DNA of 64,000 nt from Farysia itapuensis. Taxonomy: Eukaryota; Basidiomycota; Ustilaginomycetes; Ustilaginales; Ustilaginaceae. Location of the stretch: assembly GCA_023212645.1 (NCBI GenBank), contig JALBYC010000004.1:558001-622000 (forward strand), in the 5' to 3' direction. Shown piece after piece: positions 17,882 to 27,286 of the stretch; position 1 is the stretch's first letter, and every line of letters starts with the position of its first letter. Below the pieces are notes generated by a model. It made no database searches. It saw nothing but the letters and a program-made list of their open reading frames with translations, and was not told the origin of the DNA. Both the position numbers and the translations under genes were made by a program.

Positions 17882-18469
17882 GCCCTCCGCCCTTCTTTTC
17901 TATCCCCCTTCACACCTTTTTAGCATTCGAATGGTTATCTCTTTGCCTTTCAATGAGTGTGACTGCGATTTGTTTAGACTTGCGAGAACTTTTGTTACAG
18001 CTCCAGTCCCTGAACTCAAACGAAGTCCTATGGCAGACCTTGACATTGTATCGGCCTTGAAGCAGCTTCTGGGAGCGAGCAAGTCTTGTATTGAAAGCAG
18101 AGTCTAAGGGCAGAGGATAAGTGGTAATCGCCGCCAGAGAATGTAAGGAGTGCTCAAATGTGCATATGACAGAGAAGGACATGATCTAGTGCGTGATACC
18201 GCCTACACGAGATAACAAGTTTGTAATCAGAGGGGAGTTGGAGAGGAACTGAGCGAGATACGATGGAAATCGGCCGCAAACATAGGACTGGGCTACAGCC
18301 TTCAGATGGGCCTTTGCCCGAGAGACTTCAGACTTCCGGACTTTGACACACATCATCAGCCTCTGCACATCCGTTGCGTCTAAGGCGATGAGAGAGGTTG
18401 CGTGGTTACATAATATAAAATTGCCCATGGGGTAACTGGTGATACATGCTAATAAAGATCTACGTCGTC
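17882..18469. other. Intergenic region after intein-like element
   Basis: This 590-bp stretch lies between copy B and the convergent aquaporin stop. It is AT-richer than its surroundings, with short open frames on the minus strand only (up to 90 codons) and no recognisable domain. I see no third copy of the leader and no terminal repeats. Confidence 0.4.
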
Positions 18470-19648
18470 CTAAAAGTTCTTTGCACTGAGGTTAGTGCGT
18501 CGCTTCTGCAGGGCAGTAGCGTCGCCGCCTCGGCTGACAGTCTCGGCGATCTTCTGGTCAAGAATGTCAGCGTGAAGGGTCTCGGCACGCTCGATAGACT
18601 TGACGTGCTCGGCGTGCAGGTGGCCAAGGGTGACGGCTGCCGGGGGTCGTCGAGTGTCCGAGAGGAAGAAGGTGTAGATTCCGACACCGATAAGGGTAGC
18701 GGGCAGGTTGGTCAGAGCGGCCAGGGCAGTGTACTTGGCGGGGAAGCATTCGGATCCCCAGAAAATACCACAGGTGAATCGGGCACCAAGGTCACGTGCA
18801 GTGTTGGCGGCAACATTGGAGGAGGAGAAGCACCAAACAACGACGGCGAATCCAAGACCAATGGTGTAAGGAGCAACCTGAGGACCAGTGAAGGGGTTGG
18901 CGCCGTCCAAGTTGGCCCAAACAATCATGGCGACCAAGACATCGGCGAAAAATTCGTTGACAAAGATCGAGCCCAATGATCGACCGGGGGTAGGGAACAA
19001 TGCGATAGCGCCGGCAGGTCCAGCAGCAGTGAAGATAGCAGCGCCCTTGCCCTCAGCACGAAGAAGAGCTGTGACTTTGAACAATTCATCGTGCCAACAA
19101 GCAACGACAATCAATGAAGCGACAAATCCACCGAGAAGTTGAGCAGCAATGTAGAAGGGAGCTTTGGAGACAGGGAAACCTTTGAACACCACCTGCGCCA
19201 GCGTGAAGCCCGGGTGGAATTGACCTCCAGACGTCGTAGCACAGACGACGATGGCGAAGGTGATACCGAAGGCGTAGGCGAAACCGATCATGGTCAAGTT
19301 TCCTTGGGGGTTGCCTGCGTAAGTTGTGAGGAGGTAGCCTGCGCCTGCCATTTCACCGGCAAGACAATAGAACATGGTGCCGAAGAACTCAGCGACGAGG
19401 GCGGGGATGAGGTCACCTCGGTAGTGCTCCCAGACGTGACGACCCTTCCATTCGCTGAGACCGCCGGTGGCGGGGACGTGTCGGTTGACATCATCTCGGC
19501 CCTCGAGAATGTCGGTGACACCGAGCTCGAGCTCGCCTCGGCCACGGTGGGCACGCTGGAAGTGGTGGCTGGAGGCGCTGCCGTCCTTGTCGCTAGTGTC
19601 GTGAGTCATGTGCTCGGCAGGGATGTAGGTGGGGGTTGGCTGAGCCAT
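18470..19648 (-). CDS. Aquaporin/MIP-family channel with altered NPA boxes
   Basis: The 392-residue protein has the six-TM MIP plan with two half-helix loops. The first NPA box reads HPG (GGQFHPGFTLAQ) and the second NTA (NVAANTARDLGARF); the arginine of the selectivity filter after the second box is kept. A hydrophilic N-terminus of about 75 residues (His/Asp-rich, with GELELGVTDILEGRDDVNRH) precedes TM1, and a Lys/Arg-rich C-terminus of about 60 residues follows TM6. Both boxes being non-canonical points to a fungus-specific clade of orphan aquaporins rather than a classical water channel or FPS1-type glycerol facilitator; transported solute is unknown. A TATA box stands about 75-85 bp upstream of the ATG. 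Confidence 0.85.
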   Translation of the reverse strand: MAQPTPTYIPAEHMTHDTSDKDGSASSHHFQRAHRGRGELELGVTDILEGRDDVNRHVPATGGLSEWKGRHVWEHYRGDLIPALVAEFFGTMFYCLAGEMAGAGYLLTTYAGNPQGNLTMIGFAYAFGITFAIVVCATTSGGQFHPGFTLAQVVFKGFPVSKAPFYIAAQLLGGFVASLIVVACWHDELFKVTALLRAEGKGAAIFTAAGPAGAIALFPTPGRSLGSIFVNEFFADVLVAMIVWANLDGANPFTGPQVAPYTIGLGFAVVVWCFSSSNVAANTARDLGARFTCGIFWGSECFPAKYTALAALTNLPATLIGVGIYTFFLSDTRRPPAAVTLGHLHAEHVKSIERAETLHADILDQKIAETVSRGGDATALQKRRTNLSAKNF

Positions 19649-20748
19649 GGTGAAGGACTTTTGCAGGGGGGGAAGGAAAAAGGGGCTCCTGAAGTGGTAC
19701 AGGAGGGGTCGGTGCTCACAGCCTTATATACACACCACACAGGGCGCCTTGTGGTCTGCTGTAGGGGATGATATGTGTGTGGGATGATTGGGGATGGGGG
19801 AGTCGGTTTGCTCGGGCTGCACAAGGGGTCCCAACCCCGCAAATGAAGGCAGAACACGAGAGGGGCTCCGCAACTTCATTCATGCAGGCTCGCGTCGCGC
19901 GAATGACATGCACAGGATGCGAGCGGAGATGGTAGACACTGTATTGTGCAGGGCAGAACCAGACGGGCCCGAGGTGAATTACATTGCCAGCCACTGCCCC
20001 ACATGTTGGTGGGGGGGACGCATTTGCTCGTCAACGAGGAGAAAAAAAACTTGAAATGCCCCGCGGGGTTTCTTGTCCGCTGGAAGTATTGTTGTTCGGC
20101 CGCAGGTTCGGAACAGTGCGCCCGTTGAATATCCCTTTGCTTGCCCTTCGCGCGTTGGTGCACAAACGTTTGTGCTGCAAGCGAAAGGGCTGTATAGCCG
20201 GAAAAACCTACGTGTTGGACAGGGAAGGCTCTCTCGGCGTGTGTGTGGCTTCGCTTGCGCCACGTTCCAACCTCGCTTGAGACAGCAAGTGAGTCACAGC
20301 GAGCGCGGGGATGCACGCCAAGAGAGAGAGAGAGTTGGTCGGGCATAGGGAGCCAGACGAACCGGCAAGAGCTGTGACCGAAGCTACCGGTTCAGCTGAA
20401 CGTCGATCCGGGACGGTGAACAAGGCTGCAGTCCGCCGGATGACTTTTCTCCGCGCGCTGCAAGGCTGCAAGTGACCATACTGCCATGCACGGAGTTTCA
20501 ATAAATCAGGCAATTCAATATACCAACCCCGACCTGCCGTGGGTTTCTTGCCGAGCCTACTTTACGCGGCTCGTTTGTCACCTGCTCAACAAAGACTCGA
20601 GCTTGCTCGAGCTAGAAGCCTGGCTAATGCGTTCCTGAACTTGGCGGGCTTTGACAATGCCTAGGCCCGGTGCACAAACCTCGTGGCCGAGACGACTAGT
20701 GCTGCGCTCATTCAATTCCTGGGGGATCAGGTGATGCATGGTCACATA
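19649..20748. promoter_or_regulatory. Long upstream region of the aquaporin gene
   Basis: About 1.1 kb lies between the aquaporin ATG and the stop of the ENV7-like kinase (both minus strand), so it is mainly aquaporin promoter. A minus-strand TATATAAGG is at about 19722-19731. A short GA repeat lies at about 20321-20333 and a CTCGAG-containing hairpin (CTCGAGCTTGCTCGAG) near 20597. Open frames up to 156 codons here have no recognisable features. A promoter this long is unusual in a window with typical 200-600 bp spacing. Confidence 0.45.
19722..19732 (-). promoter_or_regulatory. TATA box of aquaporin gene
   Basis: Read on the minus strand this is TGTATATAAGG, about 75-85 bp before the ATG at 19648, with no other TATA-like sequence closer. 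Confidence 0.5.
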
Positions 20749-22141
20749 CTAATCTAGGCCCCTAAGGGCAGTGTTGGTCATCTCTATAATCTGATCAATG
20801 TCAGGCCGCTCCTCTGGTTTGACCACCAAGCTCTTGCGGATAATGTCCCGTGCCTTTTCAGAGTAAGGGTCTTCTGCGCTAGGGGGTATCTTGTACGCGC
20901 CGTTCAGGACGGCCATTGCAATAGAGCCACCCTGCTCAATGGTTTGTGTTGTCTCGAATGGCGAATGCAGGTATGCAAGCGCATAGAGCAAACATCCCAA
21001 CGACCAAATGTCGACGGCCTCGGTCAGTGTGCAATTGGTGGATACGTCAAACAGCTCTGGCGCTCTGTATGGCATTGACGACCGTTCGGCAGCCATGTCC
21101 TGTGTGAATCCATGTGGTCAGCAACGGCAGAGTCTGATGAACGAAAGCGCAACGTACCTGATGTGCGATGGCCTCCCTACGTGACTTGATTTCTACACGA
21201 GCCTTTATTGTGCTTCCAAAGTCCATCAGAATCGGCGTTGTGCCGTCGTCGGCCACCATGACGTTGCCTGGCTTGATGTCGCGATGTGCATATGGTACAG
21301 GCTCGCCTGACTTGCCTTGCTCAACGCCGCCATCCAAAGCCGGCTGTCGCACAGTACCATCAGCGTCTTCTGTGCCAGTGTCTCGGCCCTTGCCTTTATT
21401 CAACGTTGGTTTTGGCGGGTAAGATGAATCCTCGCCTTGTGCTTCCCCCGAGATCAAAGAGTCTTGCTCGTTTGGTGCTGCATTCGCGTCGGTAAATGGA
21501 TCTTCTGCAGGTGTGATCTCCATTCGAGGTATGGACTGTTGATGACGCGTTGCACCGACATTGGGTAGCCGGTATTGATGCATCTCTTTGACAGCCTTGC
21601 ATGTGCCGAGGAAGAGACGAAGCATCTCCTTCTCGCCAAAGCGGGTGTTGCGAACCAGATGTGCATTGATGGCGTCTTGCAAATTGCCTCTTTCGTAGAA
21701 CGGCAGGAACAAGTAGATCACTTTTCCACCGTCAGACCCTCTGCTAGCAGCGCTGTCCGGATCAGATGTGGGAAGACTGCCAAACAGCGTACCCGATCCT
21801 GCATCGTCTTGGACCACACAGCTGTCATAGACGGGTATAATGTAGGGTGACCTAAACTTTTTGGTCGCCTCAATCTCCTTCATTGCCTCCTGGAACGAAT
21901 CTGAGCCGTAGGATGAGCATCGTATCTTCTTGAGCGCAAACAGTCGGCCGGACTCCTGATCTTTGACGAGGTAGACAAAGCTAAACCCCCCCTCGCCTAG
22001 CAACTTGACAATCTGAAAGTTGCGACCATTGAGCTTGAGCGTTGAAGTCTCGGGCATGCAGGGTAGACATGACGCGAGCGCAAACACAGTGTCCTGAGCC
22101 TTCTCAAACAGGACAGTGAGCGATGACGAAAGGGATGTCAT
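20749..22141 (-). CDS. ENV7: ENV7/STK16-type serine/threonine kinase (two exons)
   Basis: Exon 1 is 22141-21158 and exon 2 is 21099-20749, split by a 58-bp intron (donor GTACGT, acceptor CACAG, in phase 0). The splice restores the activation-segment sequence DMAAERSSMPYRAPELF. The 444-residue protein has a Gly-rich loop (GEGGFSFV, 49-56), the ATP lysine (FALKK, K71), HRDIKPGNV (286-294), DFG (307-309) and the APE-type YRAPELF. Cysteines at 25 and 28 (CLPC) fit N-terminal palmitoylation, as in yeast Env7 (vacuole membrane) and human STK16 (Golgi). An insert of about 85 acidic, low-complexity residues lies just before the HRD motif. The open frame begins at a TTG; the first ATG is at 22141. Divergent from the hydrolase, 155 bp away. 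Confidence 0.88.
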
Positions 22142-22296
22142 TGCGTCGGCGTCGTCGTCTGTCAAGTTGCCAGAGTGTTGGTGTGTTTGTTCGACATCTT
22201 CTTGGCTCCAAAAGTGGAATCAACACCGCCCGAGCACGGACCTGCCAAATTTACACGCACGATAAATTTCAGCTGCAACCTTCCCCACACCCCGCC

Positions 22297-23238
22297 ATGA
22301 GAACGCTGACCTTTGAGTACTCCAACAGATCAGTTCCAGTCTATCTGGATCTTTGCCTGCCAGATGATGCACGAGCTTCGCCTCTGCCCATGCTGTTGTG
22401 GTTTCACGGCGGAGGGCTGATACAGGGTTCAAGGCAGTCTATGCCACCACACCTGAAGCGGGCCGTTGACAAGTATGGCATCGCAATCGTCTCGACAGAC
22501 TATCGCTTGGCGCCACAGGCGAGGGTTCCCGAAATACAGCAGGATATGGTGGATTGCCTTGCCTTTGTCCACGAAAAGCTGCCTGCACTGTTGGCGGAAG
22601 AGGAGAAAACGGCGCAAATTGATGTCGACCGGATCGTCTTGAGTGGCTCGAGTGCTGGCGGGTGGCAGGCACTGATGCTGGGACTTGGCATGTGTCCGAA
22701 CACGAAACCGTCATATCTTCAGAAAGTGAAAGGGATCGCTGCGATCTATCCCATCACGACGATGGACCATCCTTTCTTTCTCGAGAAGCAAGTTCCGTTC
22801 GGCGGGTACATTTCGGAATCCTCCGACACGTTTGCAGAGTACCGAGATCCTCGGTCGCCGGTGGTGTCGAATACAATGACTATCGAGCCGAGAAAGAAGT
22901 TCTACATGCATGCACAGCAGGAGGCTCTCTTTCCTTCTTTATTGTTTGATGAACAACAAACAGCTCAAGGCTGGCTGCAGAAAACCGACGTAGCTCGCTT
23001 CCTGCAACAAAGCACACAGCAGCAGCGAGATGCGTTCCCTCCCATTTACATCATCCATGGTGCGAAGGACACTGCTGTGGACGTCGATCAGGCCAGAAGA
23101 GTGGTGCAAGCCCTTCAATCTATCAGAGCATTCATTGTGTATGATGAGCTTCCCGACAAAGATCATCTGTGGGACAGCTTCGAGCCACAGGAAGACATGA
23201 CCTCCCTGTACGACTTTGCGATGCAAAAGCTTGAATAG
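22297..23238 (+). CDS. Alpha/beta hydrolase (HSL/carboxylesterase-like)
   Basis: The 313-residue protein has the oxyanion HGGG motif at residues 37-40, a DYRLAP motif at 68-73 typical of the hormone-sensitive-lipase/arylacetamide-deacetylase group, and the nucleophile elbow GSSAG (Ser119). A late Asp (GAKDTAVD) and His (DKDHLWDSF) complete a likely triad. No signal peptide is visible, so it is probably a cytosolic esterase. An in-frame ATG at 22123 would add 58 basic residues but would overlap the start of the divergent kinase gene, so the internal ATG at 22297 (context gccATGa) is preferred. Confidence 0.82.
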   Translation: MRTLTFEYSNRSVPVYLDLCLPDDARASPLPMLLWFHGGGLIQGSRQSMPPHLKRAVDKYGIAIVSTDYRLAPQARVPEIQQDMVDCLAFVHEKLPALLAEEEKTAQIDVDRIVLSGSSAGGWQALMLGLGMCPNTKPSYLQKVKGIAAIYPITTMDHPFFLEKQVPFGGYISESSDTFAEYRDPRSPVVSNTMTIEPRKKFYMHAQQEALFPSLLFDEQQTAQGWLQKTDVARFLQQSTQQQRDAFPPIYIIHGAKDTAVDVDQARRVVQALQSIRAFIVYDELPDKDHLWDSFEPQEDMTSLYDFAMQKLE

Positions 23239-23246
23239 CAATAACA

Positions 23247-24010
23247 TTATACGAGCATGATGAGCACAAAGAGAGCAATCTCTACTAGAAATACAAACAA
23301 TGTGGCGACAGCAACGACGGAGCCTGCTGTGAGGAATGTCTTTCGGAGCACTGTGTCTGTTTGTGATGGAAGTGCGACAAGTGCTGCCTGGTCGCTGCTG
23401 GGCGCAGACACGTCTGGCCTGTTGTGAGCTCCTTGAACGGGATCGGCAACAGAGTCGCCGTGCAGCCGATCCAGCTCCAGATACCTATCAGCATTGCTGG
23501 CTGCCATGCGGTATCGAATGACTGCCACTGGCACGAAACCAATGCCAAGGATTGCGTACACCATACCTGTGCCGGATTATGGTCAAATGGCCTGCTCAAG
23601 TCGGAAAGAGCGCGAGTCAACTCACCGACGTAGAAGAACTTGTCTTGAAAAAGTCGTAGAATCACAACGGCGTAGCAGAGCTGGCCCAACGCCGTTCTAG
23701 CATAAGCGCCATCAAAGGTCCGCTGTATTGCGCGATAGTCGAGCACATCACGCTCGTTCAGCTTGACGACATGAACCTGGCCACTCCCGGCCTGTTCCAT
23801 GCTCGCCTCAAGAGCAGCGACGTACGCTACGGTGATGGTCGAGAGAGCAATGCCGGTCCGTGCCCACAAACATTTTGGCACCCCCAGTATATGCGTATGC
23901 AATCTAGCGCCCACGTCAATCATCGACATCTGTTCATTGTGCGCCCGCCGTGTCGTGCACATGGGTGACGTCTGCCTCCGTGGGTAATCTGCAGCATCGA
24001 CGGCCAGCAT
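23247..24010 (-). CDS. DUF202-like four-TM membrane protein (two exons)
   Basis: Exon 1 (24010-23626) and exon 2 (23566-23247) are separated by a 59-bp intron with donor GTGAGT and acceptor CACAG. Splicing gives about 234 residues and joins FFYVG to MVYAILGIG in frame, yielding a continuous TM. Hydrophobic segments: IALSTITVAYVAALEAS, a second around ALGQLCYAVVILRL, YAILGIGFVPVAVIRYR, and a strong C-terminal one. The RTGIALSTI pattern and the YAILG-to-RYR segment resemble DUF202 domains (also found in Vtc1). The usual preceding ERTFLAW block is not present in clear form, and the true N-terminus may lie in an unrecognised upstream exon. Its stop is 8 bp from the convergent hydrolase stop. Function unknown. 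Confidence 0.6.
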
Positions 24011-24196
24011 GGCAATTTCCCACGCTATGGCTCCTCAGCGAAGCTAGCCGATTAGATTACGTCGCCCAATCGTCAACTCCGATTTTCATCAGCGCGTTCC
24101 CAGAACTTGGTTTGCCGAATGTCGGCTCGGAACTCAGAGGCTCACTTCTTCCTTTCAATCTTGGCCCAGATGCTGTGATCCTTCCGACGTGCAAGC

Positions 24197-25651
24197 ATGC
24201 CCGTCAGCGCAAGGTCAGAGCTGCTTCCAGAGATATGGAGGCGTCTGCCTCCAGAGCTCAGCTTGGCGGTGACAGAGATCGCCAGCGAGACAATGCTTCC
24301 GGGCACTTTGTGTCGTTGGTGTCTAGTGAACAAAGCCTGGTATCGAACGGCCGCGGCAGCCCTGTATGCATGCGTGGTCTTGTCTCCAAGGGACGACGAT
24401 GTCGAGGGAGCATGGCGGATCCAGCGCTTTTGCGAGACCATTGTCGAAAATCCGAGTCTAGCTGCGGCCGTCAAGCTGCTGGACTTTGCGGTAAGCAGAG
24501 AAGAATGCGGGATCGCCAATCAGGAGCAGTACATGGCCATTCTAGACAACTGTCGCGACCTCATCTACCTTCGCAATCTTCAGCGCCATCGAGCTCGAGA
24601 AGACACATACCTGCTTGCTGTACCGCCTGGAGCCATGGCTCGTCTGCAATGGCACGATTCAGATCTGCGAGGTTTCGAGGAGTTGATCGAGAGTGTCTAC
24701 AAGCCACTGCACTTTCGGAGCGACCCTGATGCTCGGCGTACGATCCGCACAGACGTCGTGCGAACCGATGCCCAGAGCTCGAGCCGCATGCTCCGCGATT
24801 TGAGACTCATTGCCCGTCTTCCGGATGTGCGCAAGCTGCCCACCGGCTTCTTTCGCAAAATGGTGGCGAGGCAACTCCCACAGCAGAAAGTCATGCTCGC
24901 TTGGTGCACCAAAAACTACCAGAACGATCGGCCTGCAGTAGACGTAGCGATAGGCATACTAAGGATGATATCGCGGATTTTGCCCAGGGTAGAGCTCATC
25001 GAGATGTATGTTACAGATTGCGACTATCACTTCGTTCCCTGTCCACCAACATACTCTAGAGCCAGCTCGACAGGACTTCCGTGTCTCTACCCTCAATCGT
25101 TCTGGGAGTACGTGTATGGAGAGCTGCTGGCTTTAGGGCCGTTGCCCTTTGCGGTAGCCGTGTACCATGTGCTGATTCCAGATCTTGGCTACATTTCTGA
25201 TGCACCTGGCATCAGTGCCAACAAAATGCACGATATCCGCATCGATCACGGTACGAACGAAAAGCCAGACTTCCCCTACAACGAGCAAGATGATCTGTTA
25301 GAAGGACGCAGCTCATCTGGGCATGGCTGGCAGAAGCCAGTAATGCTGCTGCCCAACACGACCACTTTCACCGACGTCAAACTCCTGAAGGGCTACCACT
25401 CGCTTCCATTTTGCAACTGGAAGCCAGACAAGCCGGCTTGGGATGTGCTGCTCAACCCACCTGCAGGACATGCCTCGAATCTAGAAGACACTAGCGACGC
25501 GCAGGATCGATGGGACATTGATACTTCCCTCGGCAATAGTGATCTGCCAAGCCGTCCGCGAACAAAAGCAACACCGGCACGCGGAACGCTTGACTGGCTC
25601 CGTCTCGTCCGACGCAATTTAGAGCATAACACTTATGACTTGACGCTTTGA
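24197..25651 (+). CDS. F-box-like protein of unknown function
   Basis: This 484-residue protein is intronless. Its N-terminus (LPPELSLAVTEIA...LCRWCLVNKAWYRTAAAALYACVVL, about residues 17-63) resembles the F-box helix pattern seen in many basidiomycete proteins: LP.E...I...L..L..VN..W...A...LY. The rest has alternating leucine-rich helices and strands without a recognisable repeat. If it is an F-box protein it would recruit substrates to an SCF ubiquitin ligase; that is inference from the N-terminus only. It lies divergently next to the DUF202-like gene, 186 bp apart. Confidence 0.65.
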   Translation: MPVSARSELLPEIWRRLPPELSLAVTEIASETMLPGTLCRWCLVNKAWYRTAAAALYACVVLSPRDDDVEGAWRIQRFCETIVENPSLAAAVKLLDFAVSREECGIANQEQYMAILDNCRDLIYLRNLQRHRAREDTYLLAVPPGAMARLQWHDSDLRGFEELIESVYKPLHFRSDPDARRTIRTDVVRTDAQSSSRMLRDLRLIARLPDVRKLPTGFFRKMVARQLPQQKVMLAWCTKNYQNDRPAVDVAIGILRMISRILPRVELIEMYVTDCDYHFVPCPPTYSRASSTGLPCLYPQSFWEYVYGELLALGPLPFAVAVYHVLIPDLGYISDAPGISANKMHDIRIDHGTNEKPDFPYNEQDDLLEGRSSSGHGWQKPVMLLPNTTTFTDVKLLKGYHSLPFCNWKPDKPAWDVLLNPPAGHASNLEDTSDAQDRWDIDTSLGNSDLPSRPRTKATPARGTLDWLRLVRRNLEHNTYDLTL

Positions 25652-25810
25652 GCATCCCTACATACACTGTCACATTTTGCAAATAGATACCTTTTTAGCT
25701 ACGTGGTCGCCTTGGTGGAAGGAACAAATCGTCAGGGTCTTGAGAGATTTTTGAGGTTCCACCATCACAAAGTGGGGAATGGTGGAGGTTCGCAACGAGA
25801 CGTGACAGAT

Positions 25811-27286
25811 ATGGCCCAGCGACTGCTCGTGGCAGGTAGTAACTCTGGCTTTCAGCTCGGTCTGGGCCATGACAAGGATGCGCACGTGCTCGAGCAGGCA
25901 CTCTGTGCGGACGCGGGTGCCAGTGCTGTACACACACCCTTTCCTCCCGCCGGCTGGGTTGTCGAGCAGCTCTCGTCGGGATCAAACCACACTGTGGCCT
26001 TGCTGCAGCTGAAAGAGAATCTGGACAATCAACCAAAGCAGCTGTGGATCACTGGAACAGGAGCGCAAGGACAGCTCGGCAGAGGCGTCGCATCAGCCTT
26101 AACCCCAGTCAGGGCCTTTCAGCAGCTCGACTGGCAAAGCGCCTTGGCACTCGACGGTTTCAGCCAACCAGACTTTGACGTCAGTGCTTACGAGCTGAAG
26201 AACGTCGTCTGCGGCTGGAACAACAGCTATGTCGTGCTGCAGCCACGCGCGGACAGCGGGCAGAGACAAGACGTCCTGTTCTCGTTCGGTCTTGTTCGGG
26301 ACAACACTTTCGGAGAGCTTGGCGTGCAGTGTACGGAGGAAGCATCATTCGCAGATCGCTGTGCACACAGAGTGTCATTCGAGAAAGTCATGGGTGAAGC
26401 TCGTGTTCCGTTGGACTCTCCGCTTCGTATCATGGCGCTGGCGACTGGACTTCGACACACTGTTGCGGAGATTTGGATGGGGCAGGATGGACAAGGTGGC
26501 ACAACACGCTTCGTCACCGGCTGGGGCTCAGCTCGTCATGGTCAAGTAGGACCAATTCCTCCGCCTGAGCCAGACGCAGCGCTGTCCAGCAAGAGGCCAG
26601 GTACGGTGCCGTCAATAGTGTACGAACCTCAATGCATGATGAAGCTCGAACACAATGGTGCAACTCCGCTTGCTTCGCTTCTCGCAGCGGGTCAAGCTCA
26701 TACGGTCGTGCTCACTCGTACCTCGGACAGATCTCAATCACTGCATGCGTTTGGATCTGACCGCCAAGGTCAACTTGCGGTGGTGCGGCTGTTCTCGGAG
26801 CTTGGCATCTCTGCAGACGACATCGTCCAGGTTGCATGCAATTGGAACAGTACCCAGGTCCACCTCAAAGTGCAAAACTCTACATCACAGATTCTTGGTA
26901 GCGGCTCAAACGCGAGAGGCCAACTAGGGGCCGGCACTACCAGCGAAGGCGTAACGCACACCAAGCTAGATCACATTGGCTTACTGGCGGGGTCGTACGA
27001 TGCATACTCGCGCCCGATTTCGATCCACAAGCTTGCAGCGGGAAGCGAGCACTCGTTGCTCCTCACCGGTCCGGCAGCGACTAGACAGGTATGGGGTTAC
27101 GGATGGAACGAGCACGGTAATTTGGCGCAGGGCCATCATGACGAAGCGGACCGTAACGTGCCCGCACTCATTCTGCCGGGATCCCGGTCCGATCCCGATG
27201 AGGTGCTGGAGCAGCCCGCATCGCTCAGGCCGACTGAGATTTGGGCCGGATGTGGCACTACCTTCATTCTGGCCAATGTTGATTAG
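25811..27286 (+). CDS. RCC1-repeat beta-propeller protein
   Basis: The open frame begins at a GTG at 25703; the first ATG at 25811 directly precedes the first propeller strand. The 491-residue protein has about seven RCC1-type strands: LLVAGSNSGFQLG, LWITGTGAQGQLG, FSFGLVRDNTFGELG, VTGWGSARHGQVG, HAFGSDRQGQLA, ILGSGSNARGQLG and VWGYGWNEHGNLA. There is no extra domain. Candidates in fungi are the Ran exchange factor Rcc1/Prp20 (nuclear, usually with a basic N-terminal tail, absent here) and Kti13/Ats1, an RCC1 propeller that partners Kti11 in Elongator regulation and diphthamide synthesis. The missing nuclear tail favours an Ats1/Kti13-like or unassigned protein. Confidence 0.8.
   Translation: MAQRLLVAGSNSGFQLGLGHDKDAHVLEQALCADAGASAVHTPFPPAGWVVEQLSSGSNHTVALLQLKENLDNQPKQLWITGTGAQGQLGRGVASALTPVRAFQQLDWQSALALDGFSQPDFDVSAYELKNVVCGWNNSYVVLQPRADSGQRQDVLFSFGLVRDNTFGELGVQCTEEASFADRCAHRVSFEKVMGEARVPLDSPLRIMALATGLRHTVAEIWMGQDGQGGTTRFVTGWGSARHGQVGPIPPPEPDAALSSKRPGTVPSIVYEPQCMMKLEHNGATPLASLLAAGQAHTVVLTRTSDRSQSLHAFGSDRQGQLAVVRLFSELGISADDIVQVACNWNSTQVHLKVQNSTSQILGSGSNARGQLGAGTTSEGVTHTKLDHIGLLAGSYDAYSRPISIHKLAAGSEHSLLLTGPAATRQVWGYGWNEHGNLAQGHHDEADRNVPALILPGSRSDPDEVLEQPASLRPTEIWAGCGTTFILANVD

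Noticed and set aside
18446..19771. Plus-strand frames (177 and 210 codons) opposite the aquaporin
   Set aside because: They follow the codon structure of the channel gene and have Gly/Val/Glu-rich shadow composition.
22123..22296. Upstream in-frame ATG of the alpha/beta hydrolase at 22123
   Set aside because: It would add a basic, non-conserved tail and overlap the start of the divergent kinase; the ATG at 22297 begins directly at the hydrolase fold.
25703..25810. GTG-led extension of the RCC1-propeller frame
   Set aside because: A eukaryotic start needs ATG; the extra 36 codons show no conserved sequence. The same reasoning was applied to TTG/GTG leads at 8463, 13309, 27764, 30403, 34173, 34389, 39138, 42303, 42914, 55494 and 60068.
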